The translations under genes and the position numbers were made by a program. A stretch of 64,000 nucleotides of DNA from Vibrio spartinae (lineage in GTDB: Bacteria; Pseudomonadota; Gammaproteobacteria; Enterobacterales; Vibrionaceae), in NCBI RefSeq assembly GCF_024347135.1, contig NZ_AP024907.1, forward strand, positions 3,711,001 through 3,775,000. Direction: 5' to 3'. Shown piece by piece: positions 17,595 through 25,280 of the stretch. The stretch's first letter is position 1. Each line of letters begins with the position of its first letter. The notes under the pieces are model-generated. The model was not told where the DNA came from. It saw only the letters and a list, made by a program, of their open reading frames with translations, and made no database searches.

Positions 17595-17668
17595 GGTGGT
17601 GAGCTGAGAGGTTCGAACTGCCGCACTCAAGAAGACGGCCTGACCGAAGTCAGCCTCATCAGCCCACC
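17595..17668 (-). ncRNA. C4-like antisense RNA, copy 1
   Basis: A 74-base minus-strand segment with the C4 architecture known from phages P1 and P7: closing stem GGTGGGCTG/CAGCTCACC, an internal hairpin CTGAC-TTCG-GTCAG, then unpaired a-prime and b-prime boxes (CTTCTTGAGTG and AGTTCGAACC) complementary to the leader of the next gene. Two sister copies conserve every helix while changing the paired bases, so the structure is supported by covariation within the window. In P1 the C4 RNA is cut from the same transcript and blocks translation of icd-ant. Confidence 0.85.
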
Positions 17669-17800
17669 ATAATTTACATCTGTGAGGCTGCATATAGTAA
17701 GGCCAGCATAGGCCAGCGTCTACATGTCTTGAGTGTTAAGGCGGGGTTCGAATCCCGACACCGCTTTTATCGGTGCAAATTCAGGGTAAGCAGAGTCTGG
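17669..17800 (-). other. upstream leader with a second set of C4-complementary boxes and tRNA-T-arm-like hairpin
   Basis: Upstream of C4 copy 1 (minus strand) lie a CACCG/CGGTG hairpin, a T-arm-like CGGGATTCGAACCCCG stem and CACTCAAG at 17732-17739. The last two are again complementary to the C4 b-prime and a-prime boxes. The C4 boxes can therefore pair either with this upstream set or with the target at the ribosome site, a mutually exclusive choice. The same arrangement recurs in copies 2 and 3 with compensating changes. The promoter should lie further upstream (above 17800). Confidence 0.6.
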
Positions 17801-17882
17801 TTTGTTGGCGAGTTGAGAGAAAATAAAGCGCGAGTGATAGAGCAAAATCCCATACTTTGCTCACACTGGGTTCATCATTATT

Positions 17883-18100
17883 TTGCGAGTAATTTCACAG
17901 TGTGCTGTTTTGAAATACCAATTCATCATGATTCATATTGAGATTGGGTTACAATCAAACCGCTCAAATGAAGTCATTCACAAGGTTAACCTGAAACAAA
18001 GTGATTTAACGTAAATCTCAGCAGCATCGCAGTATCAGTTTGATCGCCCTGTGTGCTTATGTCGCTTGAAACGATGAACTCAAGGAGAAAAATTATAAGG
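17883..18100. repeat. dispersed array repeat, copy 0 (partial)
   Basis: From CGAGTAATTTCACAGTGT onwards this stretch matches the segments at 26595 and 28266, including TGTGCTTATGTCGCTTGAAACGATGAACTCA before the truncated effector. Here the repeat runs directly into effector coding sequence instead of the hairpin found in the other copies, marking a recombination junction near 18090-18103. Confidence 0.7.
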
Positions 18101-20854
18101 ATGGAAGGTACCAGCCCGGCACATCTTGGCCCCAAAACCCTTGAGAAAAACTTTTCAGAATGGCGGAATAACAAGTTCCTCACAGACGACGGGCTGCCGG
18201 TCAAAATTACCGAAGGGACAAAACTGGTCAACGACTTGCTGAACGAACTCCAAGTGAATAAAGCTGACCTGCACACCAAAAATATCGACGGTACCCGCAA
18301 ACAGACCGAAGAAAAACTCGTTAAGTCACTGCTCAGTCAGGGCTGCGCAGGGCAATGGGCCTACTACCCCTGTCTGGCGCTGGTCAAACTGGTCGATGCC
18401 ACGATCACCAAATGGATAGCCGATCTGGACGAACTACTCGGCCTTGATAAAGATGAGCAGTATAAGCGGATGCCGGCCCCGGATATGTTCAGTGACTTAC
18501 TGTGGCTGAAAAAGCTCGCGATGGCGCGGATTGATGCGCTGAAAGTCATCGCCACATCAAGAGCCAAAAAAGGCACCGACTCACTGCGCAACTTCTACCT
18601 CAGCGGTGATAAAATCCCGACTAGCTACCTGCTGCTATGGGACGAAAAAGAATATCAACCGAAAGAGAAAAAGACCAAAGTATTCCACAAAGAAACAGGG
18701 AAAGCCGACCTTCAGGTGGTTGAATGTGTGTTGATGTCTGAAGGGACGCTGGGCTGGGTGCGCGGCCCGGCTTGGTATTTGCCTAAAGATGATAAGGACA
18801 CCCTGCTGGCCAAAGGCCACCTCAAAGATATTACCACCAAGGTTGCGCTGGTCAGCCCGGCGGCTGACAGCAAAACACCGGAAAACATTAAGACCGCACA
18901 AGCCAATGCATTTCCGACCCTGTCTGAGGCAATGAAAACCATCCGCACATCCATCAAAGAGGGAAGCGTTCAGGGTAAATTCATGCTCAACCCACTCAAT
19001 CTGGCTGCGGAGAAAAAATCAGAGCCACCGGCATTCTGGTCAGACAGCTATCACTGGGAAGAAGGACTCGGGCCGGACAGCAAATCCTCTCAATATGTGG
19101 TCGATGCCTCCGCCCAATTTATGCGCTTGTCATCCAGTATGAAAGCCAACCTTAATCTGCCGTTAAGCGAATACAATAAACTCACGACAAATACCGATAT
19201 TACTGCCGGAGGCTCGCTCAATTTCAGTGCTGATTTGTTCCGGGCACAATTGACAGCCAAAGCATGGTTCCCGCTTCAGCCTGAAAATGATGACAATAAA
19301 GATAAACGTCAGTTCAAAGGGAAACCGGTAACAATCCATTATCTGAAAAACGTCGATGGGCAAGATAAAAAGGACATTTATGATGCCGGTGAGATGTTTA
19401 TGCGCGTCTCCGCCACAATCTATGGCTTGGCGGCAGCCAGTGTCAGTATTGCCGGAAATCTGTGCTTCGGCCCGGCAACAACGAAATCAGGCGAACTTGG
19501 TGTGCGGGGTAAGGCAATTACCACCGCCGACTATAATGCCGGAGAAATCAGACAAGTCCGCGCCGCCTCACCCCAACCCCTGCCCCAATCAGAGCAATCC
19601 GTCGGGCAAAGGGCACTCGGCACACTCAAAAAGAACTCAGCCGCACAAGCAGGGATAACCGTCGATGCCTTTGCCGGGGTTGAAGTCGGGGGTGAGCTGA
19701 GCGGTGAAATCTACTGGCGCCCACCGACGATTGACATCTCCAATAGCGCGGAGCGCGGTAAGATGATGCGCTTAGGGAGTTTAGCGGTTCAGGCAGCCGT
19801 CAGCTACGGGGTCGGTTTATCGGCTCAGTTCAGCATAACCTTCCATCGCGGGGCCTTATATGTGATTGCCGCTGCAAAACTGGTCTGCGGCCCCGGTGCG
19901 TCCGGTAAAGTCACCATCGCCCTTGATGCCCTCAACGTTGACCGCTTTATTCAGTGTCTGCTCGCTATGCTCAATGAATCGGGTTTTAAACGCATCGAAG
20001 CCTTCGGTGAAGTCGATGAGCAAGGCCGCAACGAAGACTTTGAAGAGCTCAACCGCCGCCTGACCCTCGCGGTTGCGCTGGGTCTGACTTTGGGCGAAGT
20101 CCTGCTCCTGCCCGCCAAAGCCTTGTCATTTATCCACAAAGACGGCTTGCAGGAAGATTATGCGCCGTTAATCGCCAAAAATATTTTGGATAAAACCAAA
20201 GCAAATCGAAATCAGAGCTGGGTCACTAACCTGCCACCGGAAACTTTGTGCCATCTGCTCGACTGTTTAAGTAACCAAAATGAAGCTGGCTGGTTCGAAA
20301 ATAAAGCAGAAGAAAGAGTCAGACAGAGTCAGGAAGTAGACAAAGCATTAGCCATTGTGCAGATCTTAGAATGGATATCCCCCGGAAGAGGTGCCAGTGA
20401 AGCGGATATTGAGAAAAAACGCCGACAGTTTGAGAAAACTCTGATCCGCATGGGGGGCAACTATGAATCAGCCCGACTCCCGATGGAGCAATGGCGACGC
20501 TTTAGCCAAAGTTGGATGCGGTTGGCTGAATTTATAAGAACTATACCTTCTATTAGAGAAAGAGAAGTCGAAATTAAAAGGGGTAAATCGTTTTTTATTT
20601 CATATAGTAAAGTCTTATGTGGCAATATGAAACGCTATCATTATGTGGCTGAAGAGCGTACAGATGCAATTGCTCATTTTGTAGATGGCGAATATGACTA
20701 TTTAACCATCCGGGTCGCCAAAGACGGTGATAAGCCACAAGTGATTGAAGATCGGAAGAGACTTGAACAGACCATCAAAGAGACCGAAGATAAAGGTTAC
20801 TTGTGGAATAAAACCACCTACACCCCGTGGAAAGAACAAAGCTGGACACTTTAA
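18101..20854 (+). CDS. truncated orphan copy of the LysM effector (C-terminal two thirds)
   Basis: From 18104 the sequence is almost identical to the first effector from codon 419 (13353) through about codon 1107, 2.07 kb with only scattered single-base differences, then diverges to a related but distinct tail of about 230 residues ending WKEQSWTL. The LysM and N-terminal helical part are missing, so it probably cannot load on VgrG by itself. The start is not settled: ATG 18101 is the first codon next to the homology, with in-frame alternatives at 18053 (GTG), 18059 and 18074 from the repeat; none has good ribosome-site spacing. It may be a silent toxin-tip cassette rather than an expressed protein. 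Its own immunity gene follows after three bases. Confidence 0.75.
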   Translation: MEGTSPAHLGPKTLEKNFSEWRNNKFLTDDGLPVKITEGTKLVNDLLNELQVNKADLHTKNIDGTRKQTEEKLVKSLLSQGCAGQWAYYPCLALVKLVDATITKWIADLDELLGLDKDEQYKRMPAPDMFSDLLWLKKLAMARIDALKVIATSRAKKGTDSLRNFYLSGDKIPTSYLLLWDEKEYQPKEKKTKVFHKETGKADLQVVECVLMSEGTLGWVRGPAWYLPKDDKDTLLAKGHLKDITTKVALVSPAADSKTPENIKTAQANAFPTLSEAMKTIRTSIKEGSVQGKFMLNPLNLAAEKKSEPPAFWSDSYHWEEGLGPDSKSSQYVVDASAQFMRLSSSMKANLNLPLSEYNKLTTNTDITAGGSLNFSADLFRAQLTAKAWFPLQPENDDNKDKRQFKGKPVTIHYLKNVDGQDKKDIYDAGEMFMRVSATIYGLAAASVSIAGNLCFGPATTKSGELGVRGKAITTADYNAGEIRQVRAASPQPLPQSEQSVGQRALGTLKKNSAAQAGITVDAFAGVEVGGELSGEIYWRPPTIDISNSAERGKMMRLGSLAVQAAVSYGVGLSAQFSITFHRGALYVIAAAKLVCGPGASGKVTIALDALNVDRFIQCLLAMLNESGFKRIEAFGEVDEQGRNEDFEELNRRLTLAVALGLTLGEVLLLPAKALSFIHKDGLQEDYAPLIAKNILDKTKANRNQSWVTNLPPETLCHLLDCLSNQNEAGWFENKAEERVRQSQEVDKALAIVQILEWISPGRGASEADIEKKRRQFEKTLIRMGGNYESARLPMEQWRRFSQSWMRLAEFIRTIPSIREREVEIKRGKSFFISYSKVLCGNMKRYHYVAEERTDAIAHFVDGEYDYLTIRVAKDGDKPQVIEDRKRLEQTIKETEDKGYLWNKTTYTPWKEQSWTL

Positions 20855-20857
20855 ATC

Positions 20858-21994
20858 ATGAAGATCAATAAACGACTGATTTACAAAACACTCTTTACCT
20901 TAATTGGCATTGTTATCTTAGCCGTAGGTGGCTTTATGGCCTACCTGATGATCCCTTCCGGCTTTCAATCCCGCCAAGCGGAAGGCCCTAAGGTACTCAC
21001 TGAATTGCTGAACATGGCTGAAAAAAGTCAGCCATTTAACCCGGACCCATACATTTCCAGCACCTATCGCCCCGGAGACCCATTGTATGAACCTGTACTC
21101 GCTATCCAGCGGGAACGCTGGGATATTGCGCAAAAACTCCTGCAACCCTTAGTTGAACAAGGCAATGCTGATGCAATGTATTGGCTGGCTCATATTTCTG
21201 GGGGCAGTATCTACGCAGGCAAAGAAATTGCTCGACTATTCCGGAAATCCGCTGAATTGGGCAACCCTTATGCAGCTCTTCGTTTGGATGTGAGCAGTGA
21301 AGATTGCAGCCTTTATCTGCGTGGCTACTGTGACCCCAAATGGGGAAAAATTGGGCGAAAACTACTGCAAGAGCGGGCAGAGCAAGGTGATAAAAAGGCA
21401 GCATATTATCTACTTCAGTATGATGAAAACAGCTCAGAAGAGGTACATAAAAAACTGGAGCAGTTAGTCACTGAAAATGCCAAGAATCATTATTATCAGC
21501 CTTTAATGAGATTAATCTATGACTATTATGATGGTCGATATTTATCCTTCTTCAATAGAGGAACCCCCCCAAGTGAGGAACAAAAAAAAATATTAGTTAC
21601 AATCTCAAACATACCAGCTAATAATAATTTCACACCGGCAATTAATAAAGTTTTATATACTGATAGAGATCTTTTAGATAAAGCATATATCTCAAGAATT
21701 ATAGATAAGTGTCTAACATTAAATTCTCAGCAATATTCATGCATGGAGTATTTATCAAATTCTAACGATCGTAAAAAAATAATAGAAGGTGCTGCATACG
21801 CATACGCAACCGACATTACAAAGAATAAGACTAAAAAAGAAAATGAGCTAGGTTTATTCGAATTTATGTTAGATAAAAACGATGTAAAAGCTTTGACTAA
21901 TGAGGAAATTGACCAAGCACGTGAAATGGCTAAGTTAATACTAAATAACATGACTCCTGTCATCTATATTGATGAAATGAATCCAAGACCATAA
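20858..21994 (+). CDS. putative T6SS immunity protein 2
   Basis: A 378-residue paralog of immunity protein 1: the same N-terminal membrane anchor and Sel1-like repeats, but the repeat at residues about 80-150 differs (VLAIQRERWDIAQKLLQPLV, then AHISGGSIYAGKEIARLFRK), making it the most divergent N-terminal half in the array. The C-terminal third is unique and AT-rich; the end VIYIDEMNPRP is conserved. It starts three bases after the stop of the truncated effector and is its probable cognate immunity protein. Confidence 0.83.
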   Translation: MKINKRLIYKTLFTLIGIVILAVGGFMAYLMIPSGFQSRQAEGPKVLTELLNMAEKSQPFNPDPYISSTYRPGDPLYEPVLAIQRERWDIAQKLLQPLVEQGNADAMYWLAHISGGSIYAGKEIARLFRKSAELGNPYAALRLDVSSEDCSLYLRGYCDPKWGKIGRKLLQERAEQGDKKAAYYLLQYDENSSEEVHKKLEQLVTENAKNHYYQPLMRLIYDYYDGRYLSFFNRGTPPSEEQKKILVTISNIPANNNFTPAINKVLYTDRDLLDKAYISRIIDKCLTLNSQQYSCMEYLSNSNDRKKIIEGAAYAYATDITKNKTKKENELGLFEFMLDKNDVKALTNEEIDQAREMAKLILNNMTPVIYIDEMNPRP

Positions 21995-22006
21995 ATTTGA
22001 TGTAAT

Positions 22007-22036
22007 GGGGATCTTAATCATAGATCCCCTCTTCTA
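22007..22036. terminator. terminator after immunity gene 2
   Basis: The same GGGGATC/GATCCCC hairpin with a TCTTCTATT tail as after immunity gene 1, placed between the convergent immunity gene and small ORF copy 2. Confidence 0.78.
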
Positions 22037-22042
22037 TTCTAA

Positions 22043-22228
22043 TTAAATCCCCTCTGCGTCTTCCTTCCTCAAGTTTATTTCATCAAAGGTAATCAGGTTA
22101 TTGAGAAACAACAGCACTTCACGCAGTTCGTGTTGGTCAACGGAAGGCGCCGTATTAGTGACGAGAAAATCAATCAGATAGCCGCGAGCAGTCAGGTGTA
22201 GATCATAATTCGGTTGTGAGTTCAGCAT
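22043..22228 (-). CDS. C4-controlled small protein, copy 2 (61 aa)
   Basis: The 61-residue sister of the ORF at 17353: MLNSQPNYDLHLTARGYLID at the start, then FLVTNTAPSVDQHELREVLL and an acidic tail. The start is fixed by AGGAGG six bases upstream of ATG 22228; the longer frame upstream runs through the C4 RNA and is not coding. No known domain; no signal peptide or membrane segment. Confidence 0.77.
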   Translation of the reverse strand: MLNSQPNYDLHLTARGYLIDFLVTNTAPSVDQHELREVLLFLNNLITFDEINLRKEDAEGI

Positions 22229-22233
22229 TGTAG

Positions 22234-22275
22234 CCTCCTGTAGTTTGTCGAAAATCACCACCGGAGGTCCGAATC
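22234..22275 (-). promoter_or_regulatory. C4 target over the ribosome site of small ORF copy 2
   Basis: Minus-strand GATTCGGACCTC and ACTACAGGAGG precede the ATG. ACTACAGG pairs over eight positions (one G-U) with CCTGTGGT of the C4 copy 2 RNA and covers half of the AGGAGG ribosome site. Confidence 0.72.
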
Positions 22276-22280
22276 TCAGA

Positions 22281-22355
22281 GGTGGCGAACTGGGAGGGTT
22301 CGAACTACCGCACCACAGGTTGCAGCCTGACTGAGTCAGCCCAACCCAGCTCACC
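22281..22355 (-). ncRNA. C4-like antisense RNA, copy 2
   Basis: Same fold as copy 1 with changed bases: closing stem GGTGAGCTGGG/CCCAGTTCGCC, hairpin CTGAC-TCA-GTCAG, a-prime box CCTGTGGT and b-prime box AGTTCGAACC. The a-prime box differs completely from copy 1, and its target at 22234-22244 has changed to match, which supports real base pairing. An upstream CTGTGGT (plus 22420-22426) and the T-arm-like stem give the alternative partner. Confidence 0.83.
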
Positions 22356-22573
22356 ATAATAGGAGTGAGTAAAGGCTACACACAAAGGTTCATCAGGACA
22401 AGATGAGGTAATTTGTGCGTCTGTGGTTGAAACGGGGTTCGAATCCCGACACCGTTTTTTATCGGTGCGAATTCAGGGTAAGCAGTGTCTGGTTTGCTGG
22501 CGAGTCGCGAGAAAATAAAGCGCGTGTGATAGAGCAAAATCTCATACTTTGCTCACACTGGGTTCATCATTAT

Positions 22574-23004
22574 TTTGCGAGTAATTTCACAGTGTTGTCG
22601 AGGAACAAGCAATTCATCATGATTCATATCTGGGTTGCGTTATAATCGGAATCATTCAAATGAGTTTATCGAAATTATTAAAATGAAATGAATCTTGAAT
22701 CATGTCGGCTCCGTAAATGACGCACCATCATTTTGGTGGCTTCAAAAACATATACGCCATGTTTGCCGATGTATATTCAAGCGATGAACTCAGGGAAAAA
22801 GTTCAGGACGAACTTTTTAGCTTTTCGTGAGCAGGATGCGAATAAAAGCGCCCCTGATAATATGCACTGAAGCTGAACAACTGGCCTTTTTGGGTACTTT
22901 TGGGGCCAAGCCAAAAGTATCTGATGCGCAGACGCGGCAGTGACTGAGATCGAAAACATTCAGCGCATCATACAATGCTCGGAAACAGAGACGAGAAAAG
23001 ACAG
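22574..23004. repeat. dispersed array repeat, copy 1
   Basis: About 430 bases from CGAGTAATTTCACAGTG to the effector tail, closely matched at 24790-25215 and in part at 26595-27005, 28266-28520 and 37786-37935. It contains a bidirectional terminator-like hairpin (22796-22818, arms AAAAAGTTC/GAACTTTTT) and a second stem with arms of ACTTTTGG/CCAAAAGT type near 22900-22920. No conserved coding frame spans it. Confidence 0.75.
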
Positions 23005-23065
23005 AGGTTACTTCTGGAACAAAACCACCTACACCCCGTGGAAAGAACAAAGCTGGACACTTTAA
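23005..23065 (+). pseudogene. effector C-terminal tail left in front of immunity gene 3
   Basis: The last 20 codons of the effector (GYFWNKTTYTPWKEQSWTL then TAA) remain, joined to unrelated repeat sequence upstream; the rest of the toxin is gone. The same tail precedes immunity genes 4 and 5, indicating loss of the toxin by recombination at this conserved end. Confidence 0.85.
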
Positions 23066-23068
23066 AGC

Positions 23069-24205
23069 ATGAATATCAATAAGAAACTGATTTACAAAAC
23101 ACTGCTGACCATCGTTGGTGTGATTATTTTAGCGGCCGGTGGACTACTGGCCTACCTGATGATTCCATCTGGCTTTCAGTCCCGCCAAGCGGAAGGCCCC
23201 AAGGTACTCACTGAATTGCTGAACATGGCTGAAAAAAGTCAGCCATTTAACCCGGATCCGTACATCTCCAGTACCTATCGTCCCGGAGATCCGCTATATG
23301 AGCCCTTGCTGTATATTCAAAGACATCGGCAGGGAAAAGCCGAAGAGCTGTTGCAACCATTAGTCGAACAAAGCAATCCTGATGCCATGTATTGGCTGGC
23401 TCAAATCACCTATGACGATAGTTACTACTCCAGTGGCCCGGCAGCGAAATTATTCCAGAATTCAGCGGAGCTGGGTAACCCATATGCTGCATTACGGTTA
23501 GACATCAATGACCGTGAGTGTCAGATGTTTATGAGCGGTTACTGTGATCAAAAATGGGGTGAACTCGGGCGAAAACTCCTGCAAGAGCGCGCTGAGCAAG
23601 GTGATAAAAAAGCGGAATACTATCTGCTTCAGTATAATGAAAACAGCTCAGAAGAAGTGCATAAGAAGTTAGAGGAACTCGTTACAGAGAATGCTAAGAA
23701 TCATTACTACCAACCATTAATGAGATTAATTTATGATTATACCAGCAGATTATATTTACCATTTTTAGAAAAAAATGAATCATTATCTTTGGAGAAAAAG
23801 GAATTAATAATAAAACTATCAAAATTAGCCGCAAACAATAACTTCCTTCCATTGGTCAATAACACTATATATAGCAATGTGGATTTAATTTCTCATTCTT
23901 ATATGTCAAAACTAGTTAAGCACACTATATATAACTATAGTAATTTATATCTATGTAGAAACTACTATTCTGATATAGATAATAGTGACAGAGATAATAT
24001 AATAATGGGAACTGCATGTTCTATTGTTGATGATACGTTGCAAGATAAAACGAGAAACATGAGAATATATAACTATTCGATAAATAACAATAGCATTAAA
24101 TCATTAACAAAAAATGAATTAAAAAAGGCTCAGTCAATAGCAGGAGAAATTATTAAAAATATGACTCCTGCAATTTATATTGATAAAATGAACACAAGAC
24201 CATAA
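23069..24205 (+). CDS. putative T6SS immunity protein 3 (orphan)
   Basis: A 378-residue paralog with membrane anchor (TLLTIVGVIILAAGGLLAYL), Sel1-like repeats nearly identical to immunity 1, and a very AT-rich unique C-terminal third. The end is AIYIDKMNTRP. Only a 20-codon effector tail precedes it, so it is an orphan immunity gene that would protect from a toxin type no longer encoded here. Confidence 0.83.
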   Translation: MNINKKLIYKTLLTIVGVIILAAGGLLAYLMIPSGFQSRQAEGPKVLTELLNMAEKSQPFNPDPYISSTYRPGDPLYEPLLYIQRHRQGKAEELLQPLVEQSNPDAMYWLAQITYDDSYYSSGPAAKLFQNSAELGNPYAALRLDINDRECQMFMSGYCDQKWGELGRKLLQERAEQGDKKAEYYLLQYNENSSEEVHKKLEELVTENAKNHYYQPLMRLIYDYTSRLYLPFLEKNESLSLEKKELIIKLSKLAANNNFLPLVNNTIYSNVDLISHSYMSKLVKHTIYNYSNLYLCRNYYSDIDNSDRDNIIMGTACSIVDDTLQDKTRNMRIYNYSINNNSIKSLTKNELKKAQSIAGEIIKNMTPAIYIDKMNTRP

Positions 24206-24214
24206 AAAATACAA

Positions 24215-24243
24215 AAAGAGGGATCAGCAATCTGATCCCTCTT
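24215..24243. terminator. terminator after immunity gene 3
   Basis: Arms AAAGAGGGATCAG and CTGATCCCTCTTT, 13 perfect pairs with a four-base loop, and A/T tracts on both sides. The sequence differs from the terminator used after immunity genes 1, 2 and 4. Confidence 0.82.
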
Positions 24244-24251
24244 TATATTCC

Positions 24252-24437
24252 TTAAATCCCTTCGACGTCTTCCTTCACTAAATTCATCTCATCAAACGTA
24301 ATCAGATTATTGAGAAATAACAGCACTTCACGCAATTCGTGTTGGTCAACGGAAGGTGCCGTATTGGTGACGAGAAAATCAATCAGATAACCGCGAGCAG
24401 TCAGGTGTAGGTCATAATTAGGTTGTGAGTTAGGCAT
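24252..24437 (-). CDS. C4-controlled small protein, copy 3 (61 aa)
   Basis: Third intact copy: MPNSQPNYDLHLTARGYLID, then the same FLVTNTAPSVDQHELREVLL core as copy 2 and the end VKEDVEGI. ATG 24437 follows AGAGG with good spacing; the frame upstream of it is C4 leader. Differences from copy 2 are mostly in the last 12 residues. Confidence 0.77.
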   Translation of the reverse strand: MPNSQPNYDLHLTARGYLIDFLVTNTAPSVDQHELREVLLFLNNLITFDEMNLVKEDVEGI

Positions 24438-24442
24438 CGTAA

Positions 24443-24488
24443 CCTCTTTGGTGTTAATGAGAGAACAGCCACACTGAAGGTTCCAATC
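24443..24488 (-). promoter_or_regulatory. C4 target over the ribosome site of small ORF copy 3
   Basis: Minus-strand GATTGGAACCTT and TTAACACCAAAGAGG precede the ATG. They pair with the copy 3 C4 boxes AGTTCCAAACC and TTCGGTGTTAA. The TTCGAA core of copies 1 and 2 is TTGGAA here, and the C4 box has changed to TTCCAA, a compensatory change. Confidence 0.75.
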
Positions 24489-24494
24489 TCCATG

Positions 24495-24569
24495 GGTGGC
24501 AAGCTGAACAAGGTTTGGAACTACCGTTAACACCGAACGGTCAACACGAGGTTGCCTTGTCAGCTCACC
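24495..24569 (-). ncRNA. C4-like antisense RNA, copy 3
   Basis: Closing helix GGTGAGCTGACAAGG with CCTTGTTCAGCTTGCC, internal hairpin CAAC-CTCGT-GTTG, a-prime box TTCGGTGTTAA and b-prime box AGTTCCAAACC. The most divergent of the three copies, yet all helices and both target pairings are kept, which is the best evidence in the window that this is a functional structured RNA. Confidence 0.84.
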
Positions 24570-24789
24570 ATAATATGAGTGAGCCAAGGCTACACATAAA
24601 CATGAAATAGCACAAGGCGATGGTTTATGCGTTTGGTGTTATTACTCGGTGTTCCAATCCCGACACCGCTTTTATCGGTGCAAATTCAGGGTAAGCAGAG
24701 TCTGGTTTGTTGGCGAGTCGCGAGAAAATAAAGCGCGAGTGATAGAGCAAAATCTCATACTTTGCTCACACTGGGTTCATCATTATTTT

Positions 24790-25215
24790 GCGAGTAATTT
24801 CACAGTGTTGTCGAGGAACAAGCAATTCATCAGGATTCATATCTGGGTTGCGTTATAATCGGAATCATTCAAATGAGTTTATCGAAATTATTAAAATGAA
24901 ATGAATCTTGAATCATGTCGGCTCCGTAAATGACGCACCATCATTTTGGTGGCTTCAAAAACATATACGTCATGTTTGCCGATGTATATTCAAGCGATGA
25001 ACTCAGGGAAAAAGTTCAGGACGAACTTTTTAGCTTTTCATGAGCAGGATGCGAATAAAAGCGCCCCTGATAATATGCACTGAAGCCGAAAAACAGGCCT
25101 TTTGGGATACTTTTGGGGCCAAGCCAAAAGTATCTGATGCGCAGACGCGGCAGTGACTGAGATCGAAAACATTCAGCGCATCATATAACACTCGAAACAA
25201 AGACGAGAAAAGACA
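24790..25215. repeat. dispersed array repeat, copy 2
   Basis: Near-identical to 22574-23004, with the terminator-like hairpin at 25009-25031 and the ACTTTTGG/CCAAAAGT stem near 25108-25134. It joins an effector tail at 25216. Confidence 0.78.
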
Positions 25216-25277
25216 AAGGTTACTTCTGGAACAAAACCACCTACACCCCGTGGAAAGAACAAAGCTGGACACTTTAA
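25216..25277 (+). pseudogene. effector C-terminal tail in front of immunity gene 4
   Basis: The same 20-codon end (GYFWNKTTYTPWKEQSWTL plus stop) as at 23005. The immediately upstream in-frame sequence (TEIENIQRII-like) is shared by the repeat copies and differs from both effectors in the window. Confidence 0.83.
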
Positions 25278-25280
25278 AGC

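Noticed and set aside
17745..17765. tRNA gene suggested by a T-arm-like GGTTCGAATCC
   Set aside because: No acceptor, D or anticodon arms fit around it; the motif is part of the C4-complementary leader and changes in step with the C4 boxes in the other copies.
17729..17941. Plus-strand frames through the C4 leaders (also 22415-22645 and 24649-24858) that look conserved
   Set aside because: Their conservation follows from the RNA stems and repeats (T-arm-like hairpin and CACCG/CGGTG stem); starts differ and no ribosome sites are present.
22817..23050. Minus-strand frames of 60-80 codons in the dispersed repeats (also 25030-25272 and 26822-27055)
   Set aside because: They are antisense to repeat and effector-tail sequence, lack ribosome sites, and are similar only because the DNA is repeated.
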